Below, one piece after another: positions 7,358-15,388 of a stretch of 51,320 nucleotides of DNA. The notes under the pieces were generated by a model. It saw only the letters and a list, made by a program, of their open reading frames with translations, did not search any database and had not been told where the DNA came from. Both the position numbers and the translations under genes were made by a program. Source of the stretch: Prevotellaceae bacterium (GTDB lineage: Bacteria; Bacteroidota; Bacteroidia; Bacteroidales; Bacteroidaceae); contig JAQXXT010000097.1 of assembly GCA_029226205.1 (NCBI GenBank), positions 1 through 51,320 of the forward strand, in the 5' to 3' direction. Within the stretch, counting starts at the first letter, position 1; every line of letters begins with the position of its first letter.

Positions 7358-10075
7358 ATGAGCGAAAAAAGAGTTTATACGTTCGGTAACGGACAGGCAG
7401 AAGGCCGTGCCGACATGCGCAACCTCCTCGGAGGAAAAGGAGCCAACTTGGCAGAGATGAACCTTATCGGTGTCCCCGTACCACCGGGATTTACCATCAC
7501 TACTGATGTTTGCAATGAATATTTCGAGAAAGGAAAGGATGATGTCGTCGCCCTTCTCAAGGATGATGTCGAGAAGAGTATCCACCATATTGAGAAACTC
7601 ATGAACTCTACTTTCGGAGACCCGGAGAATCCCCTCTTAGTTAGTGTTCGTTCCGGTGCCCGCGCCTCCATGCCGGGTATGATGGATACGATTCTCAACC
7701 TCGGTCTTAATGATGAGGTCGTCAAAGGTCTTGCCAAGAAGACCGGCAATGAGCGGTTCGCCTACGACAGTTACCGCCGTTTCGTACAGATGTACGGTGA
7801 TGTCGTCCTCGGTATGAAACCCGTCAACAAGGACGACATCGATCCCTTCGAGGCCATTATACAGAAGGTGAAGAGCCAGCGTGGCATCGTCCTCGACAAT
7901 GAGATGAATGTCGATGAGCTCAAGCAGCTCGTTGTCCTCTTTAAGGAGGCTATTAAGCAGCAGACGGGCTCCGTCTTCCCCGAGAATCCTGTAGACCAGC
8001 TTTGGGGCGCCATCTGTGCTGTCTTTGATTCATGGATGAACGAGCGTGCCATTCTCTATCGTAAGATGGAGGGTATTCCGCAGGAGTGGGGTACTGCCGT
8101 GAGCGTCATGGCCATGGTCTTCGGTAATATGGGTGACACCTCAGCTACCGGTGTCTGCTTCAGCCGTGATGCAGCCACGGGAGAGAACCGTTTCAATGGT
8201 GAGTATCTGATCAATGCACAGGGTGAGGATGTCGTCGCAGGTATCCGTACGCCACAGCAGATTACGAAAGAGGGCTCCCTGCGCTGGGCCAAGCAACAGG
8301 GCATCTCCGAGGAGATCCGTGCCGCCAAGTTCCCGTCGATGGAAGAGGCTATGCCCGAGCTCTATCAGCAGCTCAACGCCCTGCAAGACAAGCTTGAGAA
8401 GCATTACCACGACATGCAGGATATGGAGTTCACGGTCCAGGAGGGTAAATTGTGGTTCCTCCAGACCCGTAACGGTAAGCGCACGGGAACGGCCATGGTG
8501 AAGATTGCCATGGATCTGCTACATGAGGGACTTATCGATGAGAAAACAGCCATCCAGCGCTGTGAGCCGAACAAACTCGACGAGCTCCTCCATCCCGTCT
8601 TCGACAAGCAGGCGCTGAAGGAGGCTAAGGTCCTCACACGCGGTCTCCCGGCATCTCCTGGCGCTGCCTGCGGGCAGATCGTTTTCTTCGCCGATGACGC
8701 GTCGAAATGGCATGATGACGGTCATCAGGTGGTCATGGTTCGTATCGAGACATCTCCTGAGGATCTCGCCGGTATGAGTGCCGCCGAGGGTATCCTTACG
8801 GCCCGTGGTGGTATGACTTCTCATGCTGCCGTCGTTGCCCGTGGCATGGGTAAATGCTGCGTCTCCGGTGCCGGTGCAATCAATGTCGACTATAAAGCCC
8901 GTACCGTAGAGATCGACGGTACTGTACTTCATGAGGGTGACTATCTCTCCCTTAACGGTTCCACCGGTGAGGTCTATGCCGGTCAGGTGAAGACCAAGGA
9001 GGCAGAGGTATCGGGAGATTTTGCTGAACTGATGAGTCTCTGTGACAAATATACCCGAATGATTGTCCGTACGAATGCCGACACGCCTCATGATGCTGAG
9101 GTAGCCAAGCGCTTTGGGGCCATCGGTATCGGTCTGTGCCGTACGGAACACATGTTCTTCGACAAGGATAAGATAAAACCGATGCGTGAGATGATTCTCG
9201 CTGATACAAAAGAAGGCCGCGAGACGGCACTGGCAAAACTGTTGCCGTTGCAGAAGAAGGACTTCATCGGAATTCTGAAATGTATGGATGGTCATCCTGT
9301 TAACATCCGACTTCTTGACCCGCCGCTCCATGAGTTTGTGCCGAAGGATGAGAAGGGTCAGCAGGAGATGGCTGAGGAGATGGGCAAGAGCCTTGAGGAG
9401 ATCCAGCGCCGTGTCGCCAGTCTCCAGGAGGTGAACCCGATGCTCGGCCTACGTGGCTGCCGCCTCGGCATCACCTATCCTGAGATCACGACAATGCAGA
9501 CCAAGGCTATCCTCGGTGCCGCCATTGAACTCAAGCGCCAGGGCTATCATCCGATGCCGGAGATCATGGTGCCCCTTGTAGGTACCTATAAGGAACTCCG
9601 TCAGCAGCAGGAGGTCATCCGTGCCGCCGCCAAGGAACTCTTTGCCGAAGAGGGCATGGAAGTAGACTTCAAGCTCGGTACGATGATCGAGATCCCGCGC
9701 GCAGCCCTCACCGCAGATGAAATCGCGAAGTATGCTGACTACTTCAGTTTCGGTACCAACGACCTCACACAGATGACCTTCGGATACAGTCGTGATGATG
9801 TCGGCCGTTTCCTGCCTACTTATCTCGACGGTAAGATCCTTGAGGTTGATCCCTTCCAGGTACTCGACCAGACAGGCGTCGGACAGCTCGTGGAAATGGG
9901 TGTGAAGAAAGGCCGCTCCACCAAACCGTCACTGAAATGCGGTATTTGTGGTGAGCACGGTGGTGAGCCTAACAGCGTGAAATTCTGCCATCGTGTCGGC
10001 CTCGACTATGTCAGCTGCTCTCCCTTCCGTGTACCTATCGCTCGTCTTGCAGCAGCACAGGCAGCAGTGGAATAG
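7358..10075 (+). CDS. ppdK: Pyruvate, phosphate dikinase
   Basis: Predicted 905-residue PEP-synthesising enzyme interconverting pyruvate, ATP and phosphate with PEP, AMP and pyrophosphate. In Bacteroidota it works at the PEP-pyruvate node of central metabolism. The N-terminal ATP-grasp domain starts VYTFGNGQAEG with LLGGKGANLAEM. The central swivelling domain carries the phosphorylated histidine in GGMTSHAAVVARGMGK (His489). The C-terminal PEP/pyruvate TIM barrel has GLCRTEHMFF and the active-site cysteine in KCGICGEHGG (Cys864). Length and motif order are those of the bacterial enzyme, and no key residue is missing. It has its own promoter and a strong terminator, so it is probably monocistronic. 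No PPDK regulatory protein gene is nearby. Confidence 0.97.
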   Translation: MSEKRVYTFGNGQAEGRADMRNLLGGKGANLAEMNLIGVPVPPGFTITTDVCNEYFEKGKDDVVALLKDDVEKSIHHIEKLMNSTFGDPENPLLVSVRSGARASMPGMMDTILNLGLNDEVVKGLAKKTGNERFAYDSYRRFVQMYGDVVLGMKPVNKDDIDPFEAIIQKVKSQRGIVLDNEMNVDELKQLVVLFKEAIKQQTGSVFPENPVDQLWGAICAVFDSWMNERAILYRKMEGIPQEWGTAVSVMAMVFGNMGDTSATGVCFSRDAATGENRFNGEYLINAQGEDVVAGIRTPQQITKEGSLRWAKQQGISEEIRAAKFPSMEEAMPELYQQLNALQDKLEKHYHDMQDMEFTVQEGKLWFLQTRNGKRTGTAMVKIAMDLLHEGLIDEKTAIQRCEPNKLDELLHPVFDKQALKEAKVLTRGLPASPGAACGQIVFFADDASKWHDDGHQVVMVRIETSPEDLAGMSAAEGILTARGGMTSHAAVVARGMGKCCVSGAGAINVDYKARTVEIDGTVLHEGDYLSLNGSTGEVYAGQVKTKEAEVSGDFAELMSLCDKYTRMIVRTNADTPHDAEVAKRFGAIGIGLCRTEHMFFDKDKIKPMREMILADTKEGRETALAKLLPLQKKDFIGILKCMDGHPVNIRLLDPPLHEFVPKDEKGQQEMAEEMGKSLEEIQRRVASLQEVNPMLGLRGCRLGITYPEITTMQTKAILGAAIELKRQGYHPMPEIMVPLVGTYKELRQQQEVIRAAAKELFAEEGMEVDFKLGTMIEIPRAALTADEIAKYADYFSFGTNDLTQMTFGYSRDDVGRFLPTYLDGKILEVDPFQVLDQTGVGQLVEMGVKKGRSTKPSLKCGICGEHGGEPNSVKFCHRVGLDYVSCSPFRVPIARLAAAQAAVE

Positions 10076-10089
10076 ACCTAACTTAAGTT

Positions 10090-10107
10090 CCTCCCCGAAA
10101 GGGGAGG
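10090..10107. repeat. Short hairpin resembling the second repeat family
   Basis: CCTCCCC-GAAA-GGGGAGG is a compact palindrome just after the ppdK stop, followed by GAGATCGGGGTGAAG. It resembles a decayed copy of the CCTCACCCCCAACCCCTCTCC intergenic family. It could also act as an mRNA 3'-end stabiliser. Confidence 0.45.
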
Positions 10108-10170
10108 TCCTTACGAGATCGGGGTGAAGATATGCAAGACACGCCCAGACTTGGGCTTCTTTAAGATTGG

Positions 10171-10236
10171 GACAGAGTAACAGATATTATTTATTCATCA
10201 CAGGATATGTAATATCTGTTACTCAGTCTTTTTTTG
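10171..10236 (+). terminator. Intrinsic terminator of ppdK
   Basis: AGTAACAGATATTA (10176-10189) and TAATATCTGTTACT (10210-10223) are perfect 14-bp inverted repeats, extended outward by GAC/GTC with one mismatch and followed by TCTTTTTTT. Confidence 0.9.
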
Positions 10237-10296
10237 TTGACGGAATAAAGAACAAACGTAAAAGTGTTAAGAAGTAATATTTATTAGAATAGTAGC

Positions 10297-11682
10297 ATGC
10301 AACGAATAAAGACAATCTTCCTCTTTCTCATGTTGTCTGTCACTCTTTATGCGCAGACCTATCAGCAGCTTTTGACCATTGGTGACAGTTGTGCAGCGCG
10401 GTATGACGTGTTTCATGCTCTCGAAGCCTATCAGAAAGCAGAGAGGGTGAGGTCGACGGTTTCCGTTAAACTCAGGATTGCCGACTGTTATTACCAGCGG
10501 GCGGACTATAACCGTTGTGCGAAAATCTTAAAGGCTTTACCCCCTGACAGCCTCACCCATGATGCTTATCGGCAACTGTTCTATGGCTATTATTTTCAGA
10601 AAGACTATGGACAGTGTATCCCCGTGGGGAAAGCCCTTGTGGCCCGTTTCCCCGATGACGGACAAATTGTCTCGGAACTGGCGGCTGCTCTCAATCTCTG
10701 TGATTTTTCACCGGAGGCTATTCAATATGTGCAAGCCTATTCCCGTCGGGACTCTACGAATATCCTTGTCAACCGACAGTATGCCTTCGGTTATTTCTAC
10801 CAACGACAGTTTCGCGAGGCCTCCCATATTTATGACCGGCTCATAGCTCTTGGGGATACGACGGTGAACACGCTCTATATGGCAGGTATGACGTATGAAC
10901 AACTCGGAGACTCTCTCACAGCCTACCGTTGTCTTCATCGTGCCGCTGAGAAAAATAACTTTCAGACGGCACGCATGCTCTACCATCTCGCCCGTGTTAC
11001 GGGACTCTTGAAACGGTATGCTGAGGCGCGAACATTCATTTCTAAAGGCATCAGAATTCTGGATGCCGACCGGTCATTGGAATCAGATTTCTATGTTCTG
11101 AAGGGGAAGATCAACAACGAAGACCCTGCTTCTGACCTCCATAAACAGAAAGAGGCGGAGAAGAAAGCCATCGAGGCGATGACCGACCATCCTTTGATGT
11201 GTCATATCCTCGCATTGGCTACGAAGGATCCGACGAATAATACGAAATGGGTGGAACTGCTCCGGCGCAGTACGGGTTATCCGGAGATAACGGACTCCCT
11301 CTATAACACTCTGGGAATGGATAGCCAAGAGTCGCTCCATGATGCCGTGGCTATCCTTGACTCCTGCGGATGGGTGTCAATGTCAAAAGTGCAGGATGCC
11401 TCTGTTGCTTTATGGCTCGTGATTCTTCATGCCCCCGCGGATATCATTCGTAAAGAGATGCCAGTACTTGCTATCGGAGCTGCAACAGGAGATCTCGGTC
11501 CCGAAGCGCTTGCCCAACTGCAGGACCGACTAGATGTACTCGAAGGCCGTCCTCAGCGTTTCGGCACCCAATATGTTACTACCACTGACGGTCATCGACA
11601 GCTTGCTCCGTTGCTCGATGCCACCAGGGTGGATCGTTGGCGAAACATGGTTGGGATGAAGACGCTGTCGACAGTGCCATAA
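10297..11682 (+). CDS. Secreted TPR-repeat protein of unknown function
   Basis: 461 residues. A signal peptide (MQRIKTIFLFLMLSVTLYAQ) sends it to the periplasm. Most of the protein is helical, with degenerate tetratricopeptide repeats: pairs such as ALEAYQKAERV, ADCYYQRADYNRCAKIL, FYQRQFREASHIYDRLI and YEQLGDSLTAYRCLHRAAE between about residues 20 and 260. The C-terminal half shows no recognisable enzyme motif. TPR proteins generally serve as protein-binding scaffolds, and no partner can be deduced. It stands alone between the ppdK terminator and a REPIN, and I see no clear promoter. Confidence 0.8.
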   Translation: MQRIKTIFLFLMLSVTLYAQTYQQLLTIGDSCAARYDVFHALEAYQKAERVRSTVSVKLRIADCYYQRADYNRCAKILKALPPDSLTHDAYRQLFYGYYFQKDYGQCIPVGKALVARFPDDGQIVSELAAALNLCDFSPEAIQYVQAYSRRDSTNILVNRQYAFGYFYQRQFREASHIYDRLIALGDTTVNTLYMAGMTYEQLGDSLTAYRCLHRAAEKNNFQTARMLYHLARVTGLLKRYAEARTFISKGIRILDADRSLESDFYVLKGKINNEDPASDLHKQKEAEKKAIEAMTDHPLMCHILALATKDPTNNTKWVELLRRSTGYPEITDSLYNTLGMDSQESLHDAVAILDSCGWVSMSKVQDASVALWLVILHAPADIIRKEMPVLAIGAATGDLGPEALAQLQDRLDVLEGRPQRFGTQYVTTTDGHRQLAPLLDATRVDRWRNMVGMKTLSTVP

Positions 11683-11690
11683 TTTCCCAT

Positions 11691-11775
11691 CGTAGGGTGC
11701 GGCCCTTGTGGCCGTCCTAACCAGGAATTTCATACAACGTGGCTATTAGGACGGCCACAAGGGCCGCACCCTACG
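11691..11775. repeat. REPIN-like element with perfect 30-bp arms
   Basis: Arms 11691-11720 (starting CGTAGGGTGCGGCCCTTGTG) and 11746-11775 are exact reverse complements over 30 bp, with a 25-bp spacer. It is the best-preserved B/B pair in the window. It lies 9 bp after the TPR gene and ends about 30 bp before the infC -33 box. Confidence 0.9.
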
Positions 11776-11802
11776 GTAAAAAGAAAAAAAGTTTGGAAAA
11801 AG

Positions 11803-11834
11803 TTTGGCTAATCGACGAAAAATAAGTAACTTTG
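11803..11834 (+). promoter_or_regulatory. Promoter of infC-rpmI-rplT
   Basis: TTTGG at 11803-11807 and TAACTTTG at 11827-11834, spaced by 19 bp. Transcription would start near 11840, about 33 nt before the chosen infC ATG. Confidence 0.8.
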
Positions 11835-11872
11835 CAGCCGATTATCAAAAAAGAACAAGTTTAGAACAGTTC

Positions 11873-12562
11873 ATGAAGAATGACAAGAAGAAACAATTGA
11901 AGAATCAATATCGCGTGAATGAACAGATTCATATCCGCGAGGTTCGTGTTGTAAGTGACAATGGCTCAGAGGTTATGCCTACTCGTCAGGCACTGAATAT
12001 GGCCCGCGAGCAGGGCGTTGATCTTGTGGAGATCTCTCCCAATGCTCAGCCACCCGTCTGCCGTCTCATTGACTATTCTAAGTTCCTTTACCAGCAGAAG
12101 AAACATCAGAAAGAGATGAAGCAGAAGCAGGTGAAGGTAGAGGTGAAGGAGATCCGTTTCGGACCTCAGACCGATGAGCATGACTACCAGTTCAAGCTCA
12201 AGCATGCCAAGGAGTTCCTTACGGACGGTAATAAAGTTCGTGCCTATGTGTTCTTCCGTGGTCGTAGTATCCTCTTCAAGGAACAGGGCGAGGTTCTCCT
12301 CCTCCGTTTTGCCAATGATCTTGAGGAACTTGGTAAGGTAGAGCAGATGCCTAAACTCGAAGGTAAGAAGATGTTCCTCTATATCGCCCCGAAGAAGAGT
12401 GGTGTTGCCAAGAAGAGTCAGCAGAAGCGTGATCGTGAAGAGGCTGAGGCTGCTGAGAAGGCTGCTGTCAAAGCTCAGAAGGAAGCTGGGGCAAAGGCCC
12501 ATGGCACGCTCGCCGATGTTAAAGGTGGAGAGGCGCTAAAGAAACTGGCAGAGAATAAATAA
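11873..12562 (+). CDS. infC: Translation initiation factor IF-3
   Basis: Predicted 229-residue IF-3, which binds the 30S subunit, keeps it apart from 50S and checks initiator tRNA pairing. The IF3-N domain covers about residues 10-80 with QYRVNEQI and the signature [24 protein letters not shown]. The IF3-C domain covers about 90-180 with [25 protein letters not shown] and [17 protein letters not shown]. The lysine- and alanine-rich tail after about residue 180 makes it longer than the E. coli protein, as in other Bacteroidota. The ATG at 11873 is chosen because a possible TTG at 11804 lies within the promoter. Note the ordinary ATG: E. coli infC uses a rare AUU. The usual thrS neighbour is 20 kb away. 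Confidence 0.96.
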   Translation: MKNDKKKQLKNQYRVNEQIHIREVRVVSDNGSEVMPTRQALNMAREQGVDLVEISPNAQPPVCRLIDYSKFLYQQKKHQKEMKQKQVKVEVKEIRFGPQTDEHDYQFKLKHAKEFLTDGNKVRAYVFFRGRSILFKEQGEVLLLRFANDLEELGKVEQMPKLEGKKMFLYIAPKKSGVAKKSQQKRDREEAEAAEKAAVKAQKEAGAKAHGTLADVKGGEALKKLAENK

Positions 12563-12635
12563 GGAAAAGAGGTGCGTTGCGCTTGGTATATGCGTTGCCA
12601 CCTATTATTAATAACAATTTAAATAACAACAAAAA

Positions 12636-12833
12636 ATGCCAAAAGTAAAGACTAATTCCGGTGCCAAGAAGAGATTCCGTTTCACCGGTACAGGTAAGAT
12701 TAAGCGTCATCACGCTTTCCACAGTCACATCTTGACTAAGAAGACGAAGAAGCAGAAGCGTAATCTGCAGGGTGCTACCCTCATCGATGCAGCAAACCGT
12801 AAGCAGGTACGTGACTTGCTCAACTTGCGCTAA
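12636..12833 (+). CDS. rpmI: 50S ribosomal protein L35
   Basis: A basic protein of 65 residues with the L35 signature [20 protein letters not shown], followed by [20 protein letters not shown]. Length matches the family. It is 73 nt after infC and 36 nt before rplT, the conserved infC-rpmI-rplT order. The infC-rpmI gap contains two copies of TGCGTTGC inside a weak AGGTG/CACCT stem (12570-12603), which could be a regulatory leader. Confidence 0.97.
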   Translation: MPKVKTNSGAKKRFRFTGTGKIKRHHAFHSHILTKKTKKQKRNLQGATLIDAANRKQVRDLLNLR

Positions 12834-12869
12834 TCATCACTGGAGTCGAACTTTTAAAACTACAAAATT

Positions 12870-13214
12870 ATGCCAAGATCAGTTAATCACGTAGCTTCCA
12901 AAGCAAAGAGAACACGTATTCTGAAACTCACCAAGGGTTACTATGGCGCTCGCAAGAACGTCTGGACAGTAGCCAAGAACACTTGGGAGAAAGGTCTTAC
13001 TTATGCTTACCGTGACCGTCGCACGAAGAAGCGCAACTTCCGCGCTCTGTGGATTCAGCGTATCAATGCTGCTGCCCGTCTGGAGAACATGAGTTACAGC
13101 CAGTTGATGGGTGCTCTTCACAAGGCAGGTATCGAGATCAACCGTAAGGTCCTCGCTGACCTCGCTATGAACAATCCCGAGGCTTTCAAGGCTATCGTAG
13201 ACAAGGTGAAGTAA
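12870..13214 (+). CDS. rplT: 50S ribosomal protein L20
   Basis: 114 residues, starting [20 protein letters not shown], with [16 protein letters not shown] and a C-terminal globular part ending [11 protein letters not shown]20 binds 23S rRNA early in 50S assembly and in other bacteria represses its own operon. A good terminator follows 27 nt after the stop. Confidence 0.97.
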   Translation: MPRSVNHVASKAKRTRILKLTKGYYGARKNVWTVAKNTWEKGLTYAYRDRRTKKRNFRALWIQRINAAARLENMSYSQLMGALHKAGIEINRKVLADLAMNNPEAFKAIVDKVK

Positions 13215-13241
13215 TCTTTCCCTGATGTCTGAAAGGAATAG

Positions 13242-13281
13242 AGATGGCATTTCCTGCTGAGGGGAATGCCATCTTTTTTTT
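13242..13281 (+). terminator. Intrinsic terminator of infC-rpmI-rplT
   Basis: AGATGGCATTTCC pairs with GGGGAATGCCATCT around a short loop, followed by TTTTTTTT. Confidence 0.9.
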
Positions 13282-13299
13282 ATTGGATAACACTTTATT

Positions 13300-15288
13300 A
13301 TGATTTCTATAGAAGGACTGAAGGTAGAGTTTGGTGTCAAACCGCTCTTTACGGATGTCAGTTTTGTAATCAACCCTAACGACCGTATCGCTCTCGTCGG
13401 TAAGAACGGCGCAGGGAAGTCGACGATGCTTAAGATCCTCTGTGGACTGCAGAAGCCCACGGCGGGTACGGTGTCTATCCCCAACGACTGCACCATTGGT
13501 TATCTCCCTCAGGTGATGAAGATCTCCGATGATACTACCGTAAGGGAAGAGACACGCAAGGCCTTCGCCGACACGACAAAACTTCAGGCGCGTCTGGAGA
13601 AGATGCAACAGGAGATGGCTGACCGTACCGATTATGAGAGTGACAGTTATGCCAAGCTCATCGAGACTTTCACCCAAGAGCATGAGCGCTTCATGATGAT
13701 GGGTGGTGAGAATTATGAGGCGGAGATGGAGCGGACGCTTGTAGGCCTTGGTTTCACTCGTGATGACTTTGACCGTCCAACGAAGGAGTTCTCCGGTGGT
13801 TGGCGTATGCGTATCGAACTGGCGAAGATTCTCCTTCGCCATCCTGATGTCCTCTTACTTGATGAGCCGACGATCCACCTCGATATCGTACGTATACAGT
13901 GGTTGGTGCAGTTCCTTCAGCAGAGTGCGAAAGCCGTCGTCCTCGTCAGTCACGACCGTGCCTTTATCAATAATGTCACAAATAGAACCCTGGAGATCAC
14001 TTGTGGGCATGTCGAGGACTACCGCGTGAAATACGACGAATATGTCGTCCTCCGCAAAGAGCGCCGTGAGCAACAACTTAGGGCTTACGAGAACCAGCAG
14101 AAGGAAATTGCTGATACTAAAGCGTTTATTGAGCGCTTCCGTTACCAGGCTACGAAGGCCGTACAGGTACAACAGCGTATCCGTCAGCTGGAGAAAATCG
14201 TTCCCATAGAGGTTGATGAGGTCGACAATAGTGCTATGCATCTGAAATTTCCGCCGTGTCTGCGCAGTGGTGACTATCCCGTGATTTGTGATGATGTGCG
14301 GAAAGATTATGGTACCCATACGATTTTCGATCATGTTACCTTCACGATCAAGCGTGGTGAGAAAGTTGCTTTCGTCGGTAAGAATGGTGAGGGAAAGTCT
14401 ACACTCGTAAAATGTATCATGGGTGAGATTCCTTTTACTGGAAAATTGAAGATCGGACATAATGTGCAGATCGGTTATTTCGCACAGAACCAGGCGCAGC
14501 TCCTCGATGAGAACAAGACGATCTATCAGACTATCGATGATGTTGCTACGGGAGAGATGCGCTTGAAGATCAATGATCTTCTCGGCGCTTTCATGTTCGG
14601 TGGTGAGACCTCTGAGAAATATGTGAAGGTCCTCTCCGGTGGTGAACGCTCCCGTCTGGCCATGATTCGTCTGCTCCTTGAACCGGTGAACCTCCTTATC
14701 CTTGATGAGCCGACGAACCATCTTGACATGCCGTCAAAGGATGTGCTGAAAGAAGCAATCAAGGCTTTCGACGGAACGGCTATCATCGTCAGCCATGACC
14801 GTGAGTTCCTCGATGGCCTTGTCAGTAAGGTGTATGAGTTTGGTGGTGGAAAAGTTGTGGAGCATCTCGGTGGTATCTACGACTATCTGAGAGCGCATCA
14901 TGCAGAAACCATCGAAGAAAGCCTCACTCCCAACCCATCTCCAAAAGAAGATGGGAATGAAATGTCTCACAACTCTGAAGCGCAGAAAGAGAAAGTACAA
15001 TCTTCTCCCCTTCCCAATGGAGATGGGCAGGGGAGCGAGATTTCTTATGAACAACGAAAGGCCCTCCGAAAAAAGATCTCCAAGGCTGAGAAGGCCGTGA
15101 AAGAAAGTGAGAAGAAGATTGCCACCATGGAGGCGCGTATCAAGGAACTTGACAAACTTCTCATGGATCCTAAAAACGCGTCGAATATGGAACTCGTTAC
15201 GGAATATACGTCCGTGAAGACAGCTCTTGATGCCGAAAACGACCACTGGTTCGAACTCTCAGCCCAGTTGGAGGAACTGAAACAATGA
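13300..15288 (+). CDS. ABC-F family ATP-binding protein (Uup/YbiT/EttA-like)
   Basis: 662 residues with two ABC ATPase domains and no membrane part, as in the ribosome-associated ABC-F translation factors. Domain 1 has Walker A GKNGAGKS (residues 34-41) and signature FSGGWRMRIELAK. Its Walker B/D-loop reads LLLDEPTIHLDI, where nearly all relatives have DEPTNHLD. The inter-domain helical linker is about residues 240-310. Domain 2 has GKNGEGKS, LSGGERSRLAMIR and a normal DEPTNHLD starting at Asp469. A coiled-coil tail (about 590-662) ends the protein. Between domain 2 and the tail, about residues 540-585 are encoded by an intergenic-type repeat that has entered in frame. The assignment to a named subfamily is uncertain. 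Confidence 0.93.
   Translation: MISIEGLKVEFGVKPLFTDVSFVINPNDRIALVGKNGAGKSTMLKILCGLQKPTAGTVSIPNDCTIGYLPQVMKISDDTTVREETRKAFADTTKLQARLEKMQQEMADRTDYESDSYAKLIETFTQEHERFMMMGGENYEAEMERTLVGLGFTRDDFDRPTKEFSGGWRMRIELAKILLRHPDVLLLDEPTIHLDIVRIQWLVQFLQQSAKAVVLVSHDRAFINNVTNRTLEITCGHVEDYRVKYDEYVVLRKERREQQLRAYENQQKEIADTKAFIERFRYQATKAVQVQQRIRQLEKIVPIEVDEVDNSAMHLKFPPCLRSGDYPVICDDVRKDYGTHTIFDHVTFTIKRGEKVAFVGKNGEGKSTLVKCIMGEIPFTGKLKIGHNVQIGYFAQNQAQLLDENKTIYQTIDDVATGEMRLKINDLLGAFMFGGETSEKYVKVLSGGERSRLAMIRLLLEPVNLLILDEPTNHLDMPSKDVLKEAIKAFDGTAIIVSHDREFLDGLVSKVYEFGGGKVVEHLGGIYDYLRAHHAETIEESLTPNPSPKEDGNEMSHNSEAQKEKVQSSPLPNGDGQGSEISYEQRKALRKKISKAEKAVKESEKKIATMEARIKELDKLLMDPKNASNMELVTEYTSVKTALDAENDHWFELSAQLEELKQ
14921..15034. 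repeat. Second-family repeat pair inside the ABC-F reading frame
   Basis: CCTCACTCCCAACCCATCTC begins a left arm at 14921, and an inverse, partly matching arm ends CAGGGG at 15034; the reverse complement of the right arm also reads CTCxCTCCCxxxCCCATCTCCA. The same family occurs outside genes at 34273-34311, 1911-2182, 20391-20426 and, as a fragment, 43621-43640. Here it is translated as SLTPNPSPKEDG and SSPLPNGDGQGSE. Confidence 0.75.
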
Positions 15289-15293
15289 TCCAC

Positions 15294-15358
15294 CGTAGGG
15301 TGCGGCCCTTGTGGCCGTCCTAATTGCCTTTAGGACGGCCACAAGGGCCGCACCTACG
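15294..15358. repeat. REPIN-like inverted repeat (B/B)
   Basis: Arms 15294-15323 and 15330-15358 face each other with only 6 bp between them. The right arm lacks one base of the GGGTGCGG block. It begins 5 bp after the ABC-F stop codon and ends 30 bp before the M13 peptidase start. Confidence 0.9.
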
Positions 15359-15388
15359 GAGGCAAATATACAATTTAACAATAAGCTT

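Noticed and set aside
11804..11872. A longer IF-3 starting at TTG 11804
   Set aside because: That codon overlaps the -33 box and the frame runs through the -7 box; the ATG at 11873 gives the family N terminus.
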